From Pseudomonadota bacterium (GTDB taxonomy: Bacteria; Pseudomonadota; Alphaproteobacteria; Sphingomonadales; Sphingomonadaceae), in contig JAFAEG010000030.1 of the NCBI GenBank assembly GCA_023424095.1, positions 12,065 to 76,064 on the forward strand: a DNA stretch of 64,000 nt, given 5' to 3'. Shown piece after piece: positions 37,452 through 46,662 of the stretch. The number at the start of each line of letters is the position of its first letter. Within the stretch, counting starts at the first letter, position 1. Made by a program: the position numbers and the translations under genes. The notes below the pieces were generated by a model that was not told the origin of the DNA, ran no database searches, and was given only the letters and a program-made list of their open reading frames with translations.

Positions 37452-37634
37452 TCAGACGACGCTTCCGCTGGAGACGAACTGGGCGGTCGCCTTGCTGCTC
37501 ATCAGCACGGTCATGGACGGCGCGACATAGGCGCCCATCACGCCAAGCCGCTCGAGCACATCCTGCCGGGCCGCTTCCGCTTCTTCCTGCTGCGCGATGC
37601 TGAGATCGCCGTCGGAGCGCTTGTCGATAGTCAT
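37452..37634 (-). CDS. Putative RiPP precursor peptide (60 residues)
   Basis: 60 codons. The N-terminal half is acidic and Gln/Ala-rich, likely helical (residues 8-31, ending VLERLG), as leader peptides are. The C-terminal half (AYVAPSMTVLMSSKA then TAQFVSSGSVV) is Ser/Thr-rich and hydrophobic with a single Tyr (36), a Lys (48) and no Cys. An AGGGGGG ribosome-binding site sits upstream of the ATG. It is the first gene on the minus strand, back-to-back with the radical SAM gene and just before the PqqD-kinase. No annotated family is recognised; the assignment rests on position, size and composition. Confidence 0.6.
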   Translation of the reverse strand: MTIDKRSDGDLSIAQQEEAEAARQDVLERLGVMGAYVAPSMTVLMSSKATAQFVSSGSVV

Positions 37635-37740
37635 GGGAATTGTCCCCCCTCTTTACCATGTCCAGATTCCTCCAGAATGGCGGATTTTGCAACAATTTTT
37701 CATAAGGATGTGTATGATTTCGGCTCCGTAAGGGGAACCA
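37635..37740. promoter_or_regulatory. Divergent promoter region of the peptide locus
   Basis: A 106-base AT-rich gap (GCAACAATTTTTCATAAGG) between the peptide and radical SAM genes. A -10-like TATGAT lies at 37713-37718 and a strong AAGGGG ribosome-binding site just before ATG 37741. It should drive both arms of the locus. Confidence 0.5.
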
Positions 37741-38919
37741 ATGCGCGACCGGGTCAAACTCGTCTTCGTCCTCAGCCACGCCTGTCCGCTGAAGTGCAAT
37801 TTCTGCTGCAGCACACGCGAGGTCGTCGGCCGCGGACGCATCCAGCGCGACACCATCCGCGACTCGATGCTGAACTTCGCTTGCGAGCCATCCGTTTCCG
37901 CTTTCGGCTTCACCGGCGGCGATCCCTTTCTCTATCTCGAAGACATCAAGGCCGCGGTGCGCGAGGCGCGCGATTATGGCGTCACCCAGCCCATCCAGAT
38001 GACGACCTCCGCTTATTGGGCGGAGAGCCGCGAGCAGGTGACGGCGCTCCTGGCCGAACTGCAGGCACTTGGCCTCGACCAGCTCATGCTCAGCTATGAT
38101 CATGAACATGCCCGCTGGGTGACGCCGGACCAGATCCGCATGGTCTGCGAAGCTGCGGCCAAGCTTGGCATTCGCATCGTCATTTCCGCTACCTTCTGGA
38201 ACGAAGGCGAGCAGCTCGCGGACCTCCTGCCGGACGTTGCGGCGGCGCCGGGCATCACCACGATCAACCACGTCGTCACGCCAATGGGGCGGGCGAAGAC
38301 CTCGTCGGCATGGCCCCGGCGCTACAATGTGCCGGTTCAGGCCAAAATGTCCTGCTTCATGCCGGGGGAATATCTGTTCTCCGTCTATCCCGACGGGGAA
38401 GTCTATCCCTGCTGTGGCGGCGGCTTCCAGATCGAGGCCGGGCTGTCCTGCGGCAACATCAACCGCGACCCGCCCGCGCGCATCCTCTACGCCGGGCTCG
38501 CCAATTTCCACGTCCGCCTCGCCAAGGAATTTGGCTGGGGCGTGCTCTACGCCCTGATCGAGCGCGAAGCGCCGGAGCTGGCGGCCCAATTGCCGTCGAT
38601 CGAGAATGCGGACTCGGTGTGCGAAATCTGCCGCGACCTGCACCTAAAGCTCGCCGAGCAACTCGCGCCTTACCAGCAGGTGATCGAACGCGAATATGCC
38701 CGCGCCCGCGCGACCCGCGAGTGGCAACGCGCGGGCGGTCCCGAGCGGCGGGCGATCCCGGGCGGTGAAGTCACGCTGGACGAACTGCTGGCGCGGATGG
38801 ATTGTGATCGGGCGCTGCGGCTCGATTATCTCGCCGGCATCTTCCAACTCGGCGATGATTTCCCGGCCGAGCCGCCCCGCGAAGAGCCGAGCAACATCCG
38901 CACCGCCAGCTTCGCATGA
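37741..38919 (+). CDS. Radical SAM enzyme with SPASM-like C-terminal cysteines
   Basis: 392 residues. The radical SAM cluster is C15-x3-C19-x2-C22 (CPLKCNFC), with FTGGDP (57-62) as the SAM-binding GGE-like motif. Additional cysteines (205, 224, 225, 237, 294, 297) in YPCCGGG, LSCGN and CEIC look like an auxiliary Fe-S region. This is typical of peptide-modifying radical SAM/SPASM proteins such as PqqE relatives. The substrate is probably the adjacent 60-residue peptide. The sulfotransferase gene starts inside its stop codon (ATGA). Confidence 0.85.
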   Translation: MRDRVKLVFVLSHACPLKCNFCCSTREVVGRGRIQRDTIRDSMLNFACEPSVSAFGFTGGDPFLYLEDIKAAVREARDYGVTQPIQMTTSAYWAESREQVTALLAELQALGLDQLMLSYDHEHARWVTPDQIRMVCEAAAKLGIRIVISATFWNEGEQLADLLPDVAAAPGITTINHVVTPMGRAKTSSAWPRRYNVPVQAKMSCFMPGEYLFSVYPDGEVYPCCGGGFQIEAGLSCGNINRDPPARILYAGLANFHVRLAKEFGWGVLYALIEREAPELAAQLPSIENADSVCEICRDLHLKLAEQLAPYQQVIEREYARARATREWQRAGGPERRAIPGGEVTLDELLARMDCDRALRLDYLAGIFQLGDDFPAEPPREEPSNIRTASFA

Positions 38920-40394
38920 CGCAGCCCTCGACCGGCCCGGATGCCGCCGAGCTGGATCGAAAGGTGGCGGAAGCCCGCCAACTGCTCGACCAAGGCGACA
39001 CCCATGCGGCGATCACCCTGCTGGGCGAATCCCTGCGCACCGACCATCGCCATGTCCCGACCCTGATCGCCTTCGCCCGCGCCCAATTCCGCTGGGGCAA
39101 TCCGGCACAAGCGGAAGCCGCCTGCCACGCCGCTTTGGCCGAAGCGCCCGACAATGCGGAGGCGATTGCTCAACTCGGCGCCATCCTGATCCACGCCAAC
39201 AAGGCCGACGCCGCCCTCGAGCTCGCCGAGCGATCCCTGCGTGAACAGCCAGGTCACCGGCCCATCCGGCTCGTCCGCGCAAACGCCCTCAAAGTGCTTG
39301 GCCAGATCGATCAAGCGCGAGAGGCTCTGCGCGACCTGATCGAAAGTGACCCCGACGACCCCTCGCCTCTCGCCAGCTATGCCGAGATCGTCACAGCGGA
39401 CGACCGCGCCGGGTTGATCGTCCTTCTGCGTGCGGCCGTTGCCGAAGCAAATCCCGACCAATCGACCCGCCCGAGCCTGCATTATGCGCTCGGGCGGCTG
39501 CTCGACCAAAGCGGCGAGCATGACGAAGCCTTTGCCGAATTCGCCGCCGGCGCGCGACTGATGAAGGCGCGCATCGCCTATGACGAGCCATTCACGCTCA
39601 GCCTGTTCGATCGCACGCGCGCCACATTCGCCACGCCAGCTGCACCCGTCCCCGGGGCGCCACATGCAGGGCCCACCCCGATCTTCATCGTCGGCATGCC
39701 GCGCTCCGGCAGTACCCTGATCGAGCAGATCATCTCCCGCCACCCCGACGCCTTTTGCGCGGGCGAGATCATGGCCTTCGCCGATGCTCTGGCCGCAGAG
39801 CGTCGCGCCGATCCTTCGCTCCCCCTCTTTCCGGAACTGGCGACCGGACTGGACGGAGCCGCATGGCAACGGGTCGGCGCGGCCTACCGCGGCGCAATGC
39901 CCAACGAAGCGTCAGGCAAGCGCATCCACGTCAACAAATTGCTCGGCAATCACCTCTTCATCGGCGCGATCCTGCAGGCGCTGCCGGATGCGCGCTTCAT
40001 CATCGCCAGGCGCGATCCGCGCGATACCTGCCTGTCGATCTTCTCGCTGAATTTCGAACAGCACATTCCGTTCGGCTACGATCTGGGCGAACTGGGCCGC
40101 TATCACCGCGGCTGCGACGCCATCCTGGCGCACTGGCTGTCGATCCTGCCGGAGGCTCGCATCCTGGAGGTCGCCTATGAGAATCTGGTCACCGATTTCG
40201 AGGCCGAAGCGCGCCGGCTGATCGCTTTTCTCGACCTGGCCTGGACGCCCGAATGTCTCGACTTCCACAAGTCGGATCGTCCAGTTCTGACCGCGAGTTT
40301 GAACCAGGTGCGCCAGCCACTCTACGCCAGCTCGATCGGCCGCTGGCGCGCTTATGAGCGCCATCTGGAGCCGCTGTTCGAGGCGCTGGGCTAG
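38916..40394 (+). CDS. TPR-containing sulfotransferase
   Basis: 492 residues. Residues ~1-235 are tetratricopeptide-type helical repeats (AEARQLLDQGDTHAAITLLGES..., EAACHAALAEAPDNAEAIAQL). The C-terminal ~240 residues are a sulfotransferase domain with the PAPS-binding loop IVGMPRSGSTLIEQ near 255-265 and a later RDPRDTCLSIF. Such enzymes move sulfonate from PAPS to tyrosines, sugars or small molecules. Translation is coupled to the radical SAM gene by a 4-base overlap. The stop is four bases from the end of the opposite-strand PqqD gene. Confidence 0.88.
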   Translation: MTQPSTGPDAAELDRKVAEARQLLDQGDTHAAITLLGESLRTDHRHVPTLIAFARAQFRWGNPAQAEAACHAALAEAPDNAEAIAQLGAILIHANKADAALELAERSLREQPGHRPIRLVRANALKVLGQIDQAREALRDLIESDPDDPSPLASYAEIVTADDRAGLIVLLRAAVAEANPDQSTRPSLHYALGRLLDQSGEHDEAFAEFAAGARLMKARIAYDEPFTLSLFDRTRATFATPAAPVPGAPHAGPTPIFIVGMPRSGSTLIEQIISRHPDAFCAGEIMAFADALAAERRADPSLPLFPELATGLDGAAWQRVGAAYRGAMPNEASGKRIHVNKLLGNHLFIGAILQALPDARFIIARRDPRDTCLSIFSLNFEQHIPFGYDLGELGRYHRGCDAILAHWLSILPEARILEVAYENLVTDFEAEARRLIAFLDLAWTPECLDFHKSDRPVLTASLNQVRQPLYASSIGRWRAYERHLEPLFEALG

Positions 40395-40398
40395 GACC

Positions 40399-40710
40399 TC
40401 ACTCGGGACGCCGCACGACGACCAGCTTCTGATCCCGCAATTGCGCGACGAAACTGGACACGTCCGCCTGCACCGTCGCGACCTCGACACCGTAAAGGGC
40501 GGCGATCTCGACCGCGAGCGAGGCGATGGTGCGCTCTTCGGCGATCCGCTCCCAGATCTGCACGCCGATTGCGTTCAGTTCGACATAATCGCCTTGCTCG
40601 ACGCCGATCAGCACCCAGCGCCCGTCGATCTCGACCGCATTTTCTTCGGGCCGGCGGGCAACGAGATCGTCAGGGTGAAGCGGAGCGGCTGGCATGATGC
40701 GGTGGGTCAT
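40399..40710 (-). CDS. PqqD-family peptide-binding protein
   Basis: 103 residues from ATG 40710 (or 98 from 40695). Core pattern LVARRPEENAVEIDGRWVLIG...YVELNAIGVQIWERI...TIASLAVEIAALYGV..ATVQADVSSFVAQL is the winged-helix RRE fold of PqqD, which binds leader peptides and delivers them to radical SAM enzymes. A longer frame to 40866 only continues the unrelated upstream region. It is transcribed opposite to the radical SAM gene, in tandem with the small gene upstream. Confidence 0.8.
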   Translation of the reverse strand: MTHRIMPAAPLHPDDLVARRPEENAVEIDGRWVLIGVEQGDYVELNAIGVQIWERIAEERTIASLAVEIAALYGVEVATVQADVSSFVAQLRDQKLVVVRRPE

Positions 40711-40736
40711 GCCGGGTCGGGCGCGGGCGTGCAACG

Positions 40737-41174
40737 CTACGTCAGGTCCGGCTCGACCCAGCCCAACCGGGCCTCGCGCGAGAACAGCTTTTCCTTCGAA
40801 TAGAACCGGAGCGGCCAATCGCGCCGCCCCTCCTCCGCCTGCAGCAAGGCGTTGACCCGTTCGCAAAGCCCCTTCCCCGTGCTTCCGGCGAGCGCTGCGC
40901 GGGCGGCGCGGATCGACACCTGGGTGATGGTTTCGTGATAGCCCTCGCTGTCGCTGTTCACGCCGCCGACGCTCTCATTGTAGCGGCGAATGAGGTCCGG
41001 CAGGTCGCGTTCCGGCACGATGTCGGGGCGCTCCAGGATGAGCCAGGCGCAGGCGACGAGATGGGCTTCGTGCGTCCATTCGGCGCGCGGCAGGCTGCGC
41101 GCGAGCATGCCCTCGCCGACGTGGCGCACGGCCGCGTCGTCGGCGAACAGGCGGACGGGATGATCGGTCATCAT
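40737..41174 (-). CDS. Small conserved protein of unknown function, linked to the PqqD gene
   Basis: 145 residues, no signal peptide or membrane segment. It contains EWTHEAHLVACAWLIL, then RRYNESVGGVNSDSEGYHETITQ, where His and Glu/Asp repeat in H-E-A-H and Y-H-E-T patterns and could bind metal. It ends with WPLRFYSKEKLFSREARLGWVEPDL. I recognise it as a widespread uncharacterised family but cannot name a function. It precedes the PqqD gene by 26 bases on the same strand and follows the pckA terminator. Confidence 0.65.
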   Translation of the reverse strand: MMTDHPVRLFADDAAVRHVGEGMLARSLPRAEWTHEAHLVACAWLILERPDIVPERDLPDLIRRYNESVGGVNSDSEGYHETITQVSIRAARAALAGSTGKGLCERVNALLQAEEGRRDWPLRFYSKEKLFSREARLGWVEPDLT

Positions 41175-41190
41175 CGGATATCCTTCGGGC

Positions 41191-41227
41191 AAAAGAAAAG
41201 GGGCGCGCCGGTCGCCCGGCACACCCC
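41191..41227 (-). terminator. Rho-independent terminator of pckA
   Basis: On the minus strand after the pckA stop: a 12-bp stem (GGGGTGTGCCGG with two G-U pairs against CCGGCGCGCCCC), a GCGA tetraloop and then TTTTCTTTT. It separates pckA from the small gene downstream. Confidence 0.88.
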
Positions 41228-41250
41228 TGTTTCAGGCAGAATGACAGGCG

Positions 41251-42897
41251 TCAGGCGGCCGGCATTACCGGCCGATTTTCGGCTTGCGCTTGTTGGCCGG
41301 CCGCCGGGGCGGAATCGCGGACGCTCTGATCGACATGCGCCAGGAACTTGGCGAAATTGTCGTTGAACAGTCCAACGAGCTTCTCGGCGGTCGCGTCATA
41401 TTCGCCCTTGTCGGCCCAGGTGTCGCGCGGGTTCAGGATCGCGCTGTCGACCCCCGCCACCGCCTGCGGCACTTCGAAACCGAAATAGGGATCCTTGACG
41501 AATTCGGCCTGGTTCAGGCTGCCGTCGAGCGCGGCGTTCAAGAGCGCACGGGTCGCCTTGATCGGCATGCGGCTGCCGACGCCATATTTGCCGCCGGTCC
41601 AGCCGGTGTTGACCAGCCAGCAGGTGACATTGCCCTTGGCGATCCGCTCCTTGAGGAGGTTGCCGTAGACCGACGGGTGACGCGGCATGAAGGCAGCGCC
41701 GAAGCAGGTCGAGAAGGTCGCTTCCGGCTCGGTCACGCCGATCTCCGTGCCCGCGACCTTGGCGGTGTAGCCCGACAGGAAGTGGTACATGGCCTGATCG
41801 GCGGTCAGCCGCGCGATCGGCGGCATCACGCCGAAGGCGTCGGCGGTCAGGAAGATGATGTTCTTCGGGACGGGCCCAAGATTCTTCTCGCTCGAATTAG
41901 GGATGAATTCGATCGGGTAAGCGCCACGGCTATTCTCCGCGAGCGTCGCATCGTCGAGGTCGAGCTCACGCGTGACCGGATCGATCACGACATTCTCGAG
42001 CACGGTGCCGAAGCGCTTGGTGGTCGCGTAGATTTCCGGCTCGCTGTCCGCGCTCAGGCGGATCATCTTGGCGTAGCAGCCGCCTTCGAAATTGAAGACC
42101 GCGGTGTCCGACCAGCCATGCTCGTCGTCGCCGATCAGGGTGCGGCTCGCATCGGCGGAGAGCGTCGTCTTGCCGGTGCCCGACAGTCCAAAGAAGACGG
42201 CGGTGTCGCCATTCGGGCCGATATTGGCCGAGCAGTGCATCGGCATGATGCCGTCGACCGGGAGCAGATAGTTGAGCAGGCCAAAGACCGACTTCTTCAT
42301 CTCGCCGGCATACATGGTGCCGCCGATCAGGATCAGCTTCTCGGTCAGATTGACCGCGATCACCGTCTCCGAACGGGTGCCGTGGCGCGCGGGATCGGCG
42401 CGGAAGCTCGGCAGGTCGATGATGGTGAATTCGGGCGTGAAGCCGGCCAGCTCGCTCGCTTCCGGGCGAACCAGCAGGGTGCGGATGAAGAGGTTGTGCC
42501 AGGCCAGCTCGTTGATCACGCGGACGCGGACGCGATGCTCGGGCTGCGACCCGCCATAAAGATCGGCGGCATACAGCTCCGGCTTTTCGCCGAGCGCGGC
42601 CACGAAGTCGGCCTTCAGCGCGGCGAAATGCTCCGGCGACATGCTGGCATTATTGTCCCACCAGACATTGTCCTCGGTGGTCGCGTCGCGGACGATGAAC
42701 TTGTCCTTCGCCGAACGGCCGGTGTGTTTGCCGGTCTTCACCACCAGCGGACCGTCCTTGGCGAGAATTCCCTCGCCCCGGCTCACCGCCTGCTCGACCA
42801 GCTGGGCGGTGCCCAGATTCCAGTTGAGCTTCGCACCGGTCGAGATGCCCTGATCGGAAAGGCCGAAGGCCGGCTCGCGAGTCGCCACCACAATCAT
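41251..42897 (-). CDS. pckA: Phosphoenolpyruvate carboxykinase (ATP)
   Basis: 548 residues. The kinase-1a P-loop is [13 protein letters not shown] (~246-258), preceded by the PEPCK signature [21 protein letters not shown] and [10 protein letters not shown], and followed by LIGDDEHGW. Ligand residues in KTGRHTGRSxKDK-like [17 protein letters not shown] (~57-73) are present. It converts oxaloacetate to PEP with ATP in gluconeogenesis. Start ATG 42897 (MIVVATREP). It diverges from chvI, the conserved arrangement in alphaproteobacteria where ChvGI can affect its expression. Confidence 0.96.
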   Translation of the reverse strand: MIVVATREPAFGLSDQGISTGAKLNWNLGTAQLVEQAVSRGEGILAKDGPLVVKTGKHTGRSAKDKFIVRDATTEDNVWWDNNASMSPEHFAALKADFVAALGEKPELYAADLYGGSQPEHRVRVRVINELAWHNLFIRTLLVRPEASELAGFTPEFTIIDLPSFRADPARHGTRSETVIAVNLTEKLILIGGTMYAGEMKKSVFGLLNYLLPVDGIMPMHCSANIGPNGDTAVFFGLSGTGKTTLSADASRTLIGDDEHGWSDTAVFNFEGGCYAKMIRLSADSEPEIYATTKRFGTVLENVVIDPVTRELDLDDATLAENSRGAYPIEFIPNSSEKNLGPVPKNIIFLTADAFGVMPPIARLTADQAMYHFLSGYTAKVAGTEIGVTEPEATFSTCFGAAFMPRHPSVYGNLLKERIAKGNVTCWLVNTGWTGGKYGVGSRMPIKATRALLNAALDGSLNQAEFVKDPYFGFEVPQAVAGVDSAILNPRDTWADKGEYDATAEKLVGLFNDNFAKFLAHVDQSVRDSAPAAGQQAQAENRPVMPAA

Positions 42898-43048
42898 TCT
42901 CCAATAAGAAATGAGGCGCGGGGCGTCCCCGCCCGCGCCCCGATACCGCGACCGCATATAAGGAGCAGTCCGGCGCGGTCAAAGGGTAGCTTAAAACCGG
43001 GCGCTTGGCTACATCCCGACCCGAAACAAGAGGGTGAAGAGCGCGCGA

Positions 43049-43756
43049 ATGGCGATCACGATTGCGCTGGTTGACGATGACCGCAACATCCTGACGTCGC
43101 TGTCGGTGGCTCTGCAGTCGGAGGGTTTTGCGACCCGCGTCTATACGGACGGCGAAACGGCGCTGAAGGCGCTGACCGAAAATCCAGCGGATCTGGCCGT
43201 GCTGGATGTGAAGATGCCGCGCATGGACGGGATGGAATTGCTGCGCCGGCTGCGCGAACGCAGCGCGCTCCCGGTGATCTTTCTCACCTCCAAAGATGAC
43301 GAGCTGGACGAGGCGCTCGGCCTCGCCATGGGCGCCGACGATTATATCGCCAAGCCATTCTCCCAGCGCCTGTTGATCGCCCGCATCCGCGCCGTGCTTC
43401 GGCGGGCGGAGATGCGCGCCATTCCGGTCGGCGAGGAAGCGGCGGGCGAAGCGGAGGAACTGGTCCGCGGCCGCCTGTCGATGGATCCCGCCCGCCACCG
43501 GGTGCGCTGGGACGGCAAGGAAGTGGCGCTCACCGTCACCGAATTCATGATCCTGGAAGCGCTCGCGCAGCGCCCGGGCATGGTGAAGAATCGCAACCAA
43601 TTGATGGATGTCGCTTATTCCGACGACATCTATGTCGACGACCGCACGATCGACAGCCACATCAAGCGGATGCGCCGCAAGTTCCGCGTGGCCGACCCGG
43701 AGTTCAAGGGGATCGAGACGCTCTACGGCATCGGGTACCGCTTTGGCGAAGAGTGA
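43049..43756 (+). CDS. chvI: Response regulator ChvI (OmpR family)
   Basis: 235 residues. Receiver domain with acidic pocket DDD at 9-11, phosphoacceptor Asp53 ([13 protein letters not shown]) and Lys in YIAKPFS. The C-terminal winged helix is of the OmpR type ([17 protein letters not shown] ... [18 protein letters not shown]). It pairs with ChvG; in alphaproteobacteria the system responds to acid and envelope stress. The ATG 43049 is chosen; a GTG at 43034 is in frame. The last codons overlap the chvG start. Confidence 0.94.
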   Translation: MAITIALVDDDRNILTSLSVALQSEGFATRVYTDGETALKALTENPADLAVLDVKMPRMDGMELLRRLRERSALPVIFLTSKDDELDEALGLAMGADDYIAKPFSQRLLIARIRAVLRRAEMRAIPVGEEAAGEAEELVRGRLSMDPARHRVRWDGKEVALTVTEFMILEALAQRPGMVKNRNQLMDVAYSDDIYVDDRTIDSHIKRMRRKFRVADPEFKGIETLYGIGYRFGEE

Positions 43757-45290
43757 CGAGCGCGACTTTTCCCTGGGCTGGACGCGCCGCGTCGCGATCC
43801 GGCACCGCATTCTCGCGGTCAATATCTTCGCCCTGCTGATCCTCGCCGGGCTGATCTTCTATCTCGACGGCTTTCGCACCCGCCTGACCGAGGCGCAGCT
43901 GCTGCAGGCGCGGACCGAGGCGACGATGGTCGCCCGCGCGCTCGATGCGGCCGCGCCGGAGAACCGCGCCGCCTTGCTGCTGCGCATGGGCCAGGATGCG
44001 GGCGCACGGCTGCGCGTCTACCAGGCGGACGGCACAAGGCTGGCCGACAGTTGGGACGGCGCGCCTCCGACCTACGAAATGCGCGATCCCGAGGAGGAGC
44101 CGCTGCTGCGGCAAGTCGGGCTGGTGATCGACAATATCTTCGACACCGTGGTCGGCGCGTCGCAGCCGCCGCCGCTCGACCCGACGGCGGAAGACCGGCT
44201 CGCCACCTGGCCCGAGGCGCAGGCGGCGCTCACCCGCGGCGAGACGGTCACGGAATTGCGCCGCGCCCCGGAAGGCACCGCCTTCGTTTCCGCGGCGGCG
44301 CGGATCGAAGGCTCGGGCGACGTCCTGCTGCTGACCGTCAACGCGCGGGAGATCCGGCGCGTGGTGCGTTCGGAGCGGCTGGCTTTGGCCATCATCTTCC
44401 TGGTGACCCTGATCCTCTCGGTACTCGTGTCGCGCTATCTGGCCCGCACCATCGCCCGCCCGCTGCGCCGCCTGGCGATGGCAGCGCACCGGGTCAGGCT
44501 CGGCCGCGCCCGCGAAGTCGATGTGCCGCGCTTGCCGGGAAGACGCGACGAAATCGGCCTGCTTGCGCGCGCGCTGCACGACATGACCCATTCGCTGCGC
44601 GGCCGAATCGACGCGACCGAGGCCTTCGCCGCGGACGTGACGCACGAACTGAAGAACCCCCTCGCCTCGCTGCGCTCGGCCGTCGACAGCCTGGAGCGGA
44701 CCAAGGACCCGGCCACCCAGAAACAATTGCTCGATATCGTCCGTCATGACGTCAACCGACTGGACCGGCTGGTGGTGGAGATTGCCGAAACCTCGCGGGT
44801 CGATGCCGAACTCTCCCGCGCCCGCTTCGAACCGGTCGATATCGGCGCGCTGATCGCCTCCATGGTTCCCGCCTGGCAGGACCAGGGCGTGGTCCCCGTG
44901 CGGATCGATTATGCACCGCCACGCGAAGCCGTGGTCGCGGCGGGCGAGGAATCCCGGCTGGCGCGGATGATCGGCAATCTGGTCGACAATGCTATCTCCT
45001 TCTCCCCGGCCGGCGGCACGGTCCGCATTCGCGTCCTGCGCGAGGAGCGCGAGGTCGTCGTGACGGTGGAGGACGAAGGCCCCGGCGTGCCCGAGGAGAT
45101 GCGCGCCGCCATCTTCAATCGCTTCCACAGCGACCGGCCAGAAGAGGAGTTCGGGCGCCATTCCGGCCTGGGCCTCGCCATCGCCCGGGCGATCGCCGAA
45201 GGACATGGCGGCGGCATCAGCGTCGGCGACCGGCCGGACGGGCTGGCCGGCGCCTGGTTCGAGGCGCGCATTCCGCTGGTCCAGTCGTGA
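43743..45290 (+). CDS. chvG: Sensor histidine kinase ChvG
   Basis: 515 residues from TTG 43743. Two membrane helices ([22 protein letters not shown] and [22 protein letters not shown]) flank a periplasmic domain of ~180 residues. HAMP, HisKA with the phosphoacceptor [16 protein letters not shown], and an HATPase with [11 protein letters not shown] and EDEGPGVP follow. The start is a TTG overlapping the chvI stop by 14 bases, since LAKSDERDF...GW is the common ChvG N-terminus and no ATG lies nearby. HprK follows with a GTGA overlap. Confidence 0.93.
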   Translation: MAKSDERDFSLGWTRRVAIRHRILAVNIFALLILAGLIFYLDGFRTRLTEAQLLQARTEATMVARALDAAAPENRAALLLRMGQDAGARLRVYQADGTRLADSWDGAPPTYEMRDPEEEPLLRQVGLVIDNIFDTVVGASQPPPLDPTAEDRLATWPEAQAALTRGETVTELRRAPEGTAFVSAAARIEGSGDVLLLTVNAREIRRVVRSERLALAIIFLVTLILSVLVSRYLARTIARPLRRLAMAAHRVRLGRAREVDVPRLPGRRDEIGLLARALHDMTHSLRGRIDATEAFAADVTHELKNPLASLRSAVDSLERTKDPATQKQLLDIVRHDVNRLDRLVVEIAETSRVDAELSRARFEPVDIGALIASMVPAWQDQGVVPVRIDYAPPREAVVAAGEESRLARMIGNLVDNAISFSPAGGTVRIRVLREEREVVVTVEDEGPGVPEEMRAAIFNRFHSDRPEEEFGRHSGLGLAIARAIAEGHGGGISVGDRPDGLAGAWFEARIPLVQS

Positions 45291-45724
45291 GTGACGATGG
45301 CCCGATCCACGCCGGCTGCGTCGCGATCGGCGGACGCGGCATCCTGATCCTCGGCCCGTCGGGCGCCGGCAAATCCGACCTCGCCATTCGCCTCATCGAT
45401 CGCGGCGCCATGCTGGTGAGCGACGATTACACGCAGCTGCGAGTGGACGACGGCCAGCTCATCGCTTCGCCTCCCACGACCATAAAGGGAAAGATCGAGC
45501 TGCGCGGCGTGGGGATCGTCGAGCGGGAGAATCTGGCCGAGGCGCCGGTCGCGCTGGCGATCGACCTTGGCTCGCAGCCGCAGCGCCTGCCCGAACCGGC
45601 AAGCGGGACATGGCTGGGACAGACTGTCCCGCTCGTCGCCCTCAACGGCCTTGAGCCGTCAGCGCCGATCAAGGTAGAAGCGGCGCTCGCCTTGCATGGA
45701 CTGATCCTGCCTTGCCGAATGTAG
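45287..45724 (+). CDS. hprK: HPr kinase/phosphorylase (short form)
   Basis: 145 residues, corresponding to the C-terminal catalytic domain only, as in alphaproteobacteria. P-loop GPSGAGKSDLAIRL (~24-37), VSDDYTQL and the signature ELRGVGIVE. It phosphorylates a serine of HPr. It begins at GTG 45287, overlapping the chvG stop, and its last 13 bases overlap the rapZ start. Confidence 0.92.
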   Translation: MSDDGPIHAGCVAIGGRGILILGPSGAGKSDLAIRLIDRGAMLVSDDYTQLRVDDGQLIASPPTTIKGKIELRGVGIVERENLAEAPVALAIDLGSQPQRLPEPASGTWLGQTVPLVALNGLEPSAPIKVEAALALHGLILPCRM

Positions 45725-46662
45725 CGGAACCCAAACGCGTGCTCCTCGTCACCGGCCTGTCCGGGGCCGGCAAGTCGACGGCGCTGAACACGCTCGAGGA
45801 TATCGGCTGGGAGGTAATCGAAAACATCCCATTGTCGCTGCTCAGCCGTCTGCTGGCGACCCCTGCCCCGGCTGGCAGTACCGAAGACCGGCCGATCGCC
45901 ATCGGTCTGGACAGCCGCACCCGCGGCTTCGACGCGCAGAAGATCGTTGGCCAGACAAAGGCGCTCACCGAAGAGCGGGGCTATCAGATCGAAACGCTCT
46001 TTCTGGAATGCTCCGGCGCCGAATTGCAGCGCCGTTACTCGGAAACCCGCCGCCGCCATCCTCTGGCCACCGATCGTCCGGCCATGGACGGGATCTCCGC
46101 CGAGCGCGAGATGATGGCGACGTTGCGGCGTTGGGCCGACCATGTCATCGACACGACCGACACCGACACGAACGGCTTGCGCCAGCAGATTCGCCGGCGG
46201 TTCGGGGAAGCGCATGCGCCGACGCTGAGCATCCAGTCGTTCGGCTTCGCGCGCGGTTTGCCCCGCAATGCCGACCTCGTGTTCGACATGCGCTTCCTTC
46301 AGAACCCGCATTGGCAGGTCGATCTGCGGCCGCTGACTGGTCTCGACGAGCCGGTCGCGCGGCACGTCGCGGCCGATCCCGCTTATGCCGACGCGGTCGG
46401 CAAGATCGAGGATCTGCTGATCACCCTGCTCCCGCGTTATCGGGCCGAGGGGAAATCCTATGTCACCGTGGCGTTCGGCTGCACCGGCGGACGGCATCGT
46501 TCGGTCCACGTCGCTCAACGCGTCGCGGCACGGTTGCGCGACGCCGGATTTTCGCCCACGGTCGAACATCGCGATCTCGCCCTGCCGTCACGTGACGATG
46601 TGGAGGGCGGGTCTGGGCGGCCGACAGGGGAAACGGCCAGGGCGGCAATCCAAGGTGTTTGA
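45712..46662 (+). CDS. rapZ: RNase adapter / nucleotide-binding protein RapZ
   Basis: 316 residues from TTG 45712. Walker A GLSGAGKSTALN and the ENIP motif lie near the N-terminus; the C-terminal FGCTGGRHRSV is the conserved phosphate-binding region of RapZ/YvcJ. In E. coli RapZ regulates GlmS by binding small RNAs; in alphaproteobacteria its role is less clear. The gene is followed immediately by the EIIA-type PTS gene. Confidence 0.9.
   Translation: MPNVAEPKRVLLVTGLSGAGKSTALNTLEDIGWEVIENIPLSLLSRLLATPAPAGSTEDRPIAIGLDSRTRGFDAQKIVGQTKALTEERGYQIETLFLECSGAELQRRYSETRRRHPLATDRPAMDGISAEREMMATLRRWADHVIDTTDTDTNGLRQQIRRRFGEAHAPTLSIQSFGFARGLPRNADLVFDMRFLQNPHWQVDLRPLTGLDEPVARHVAADPAYADAVGKIEDLLITLLPRYRAEGKSYVTVAFGCTGGRHRSVHVAQRVAARLRDAGFSPTVEHRDLALPSRDDVEGGSGRPTGETARAAIQGV

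Larger units (their letters stand above)
35244..41174. other. Putative RiPP-type biosynthetic locus
   Basis: The boundaries enclose a 60-residue candidate precursor peptide (37452-37634), a PqqD-kinase fusion and a nucleotidyltransferase-like gene on the minus strand. A radical SAM and TPR-sulfotransferase pair is on the plus strand, and a free PqqD with a small conserved gene on the minus strand. No transporter, protease, lasso cyclase or lanthipeptide enzyme is present. The grouping is an inference from gene order. Confidence 0.55.

Noticed and set aside
37452..37634. PqqA role for the 60-residue peptide
   Set aside because: PqqA has a fixed Glu-x3-Tyr core and pqqB/C genes would be expected; neither is present.
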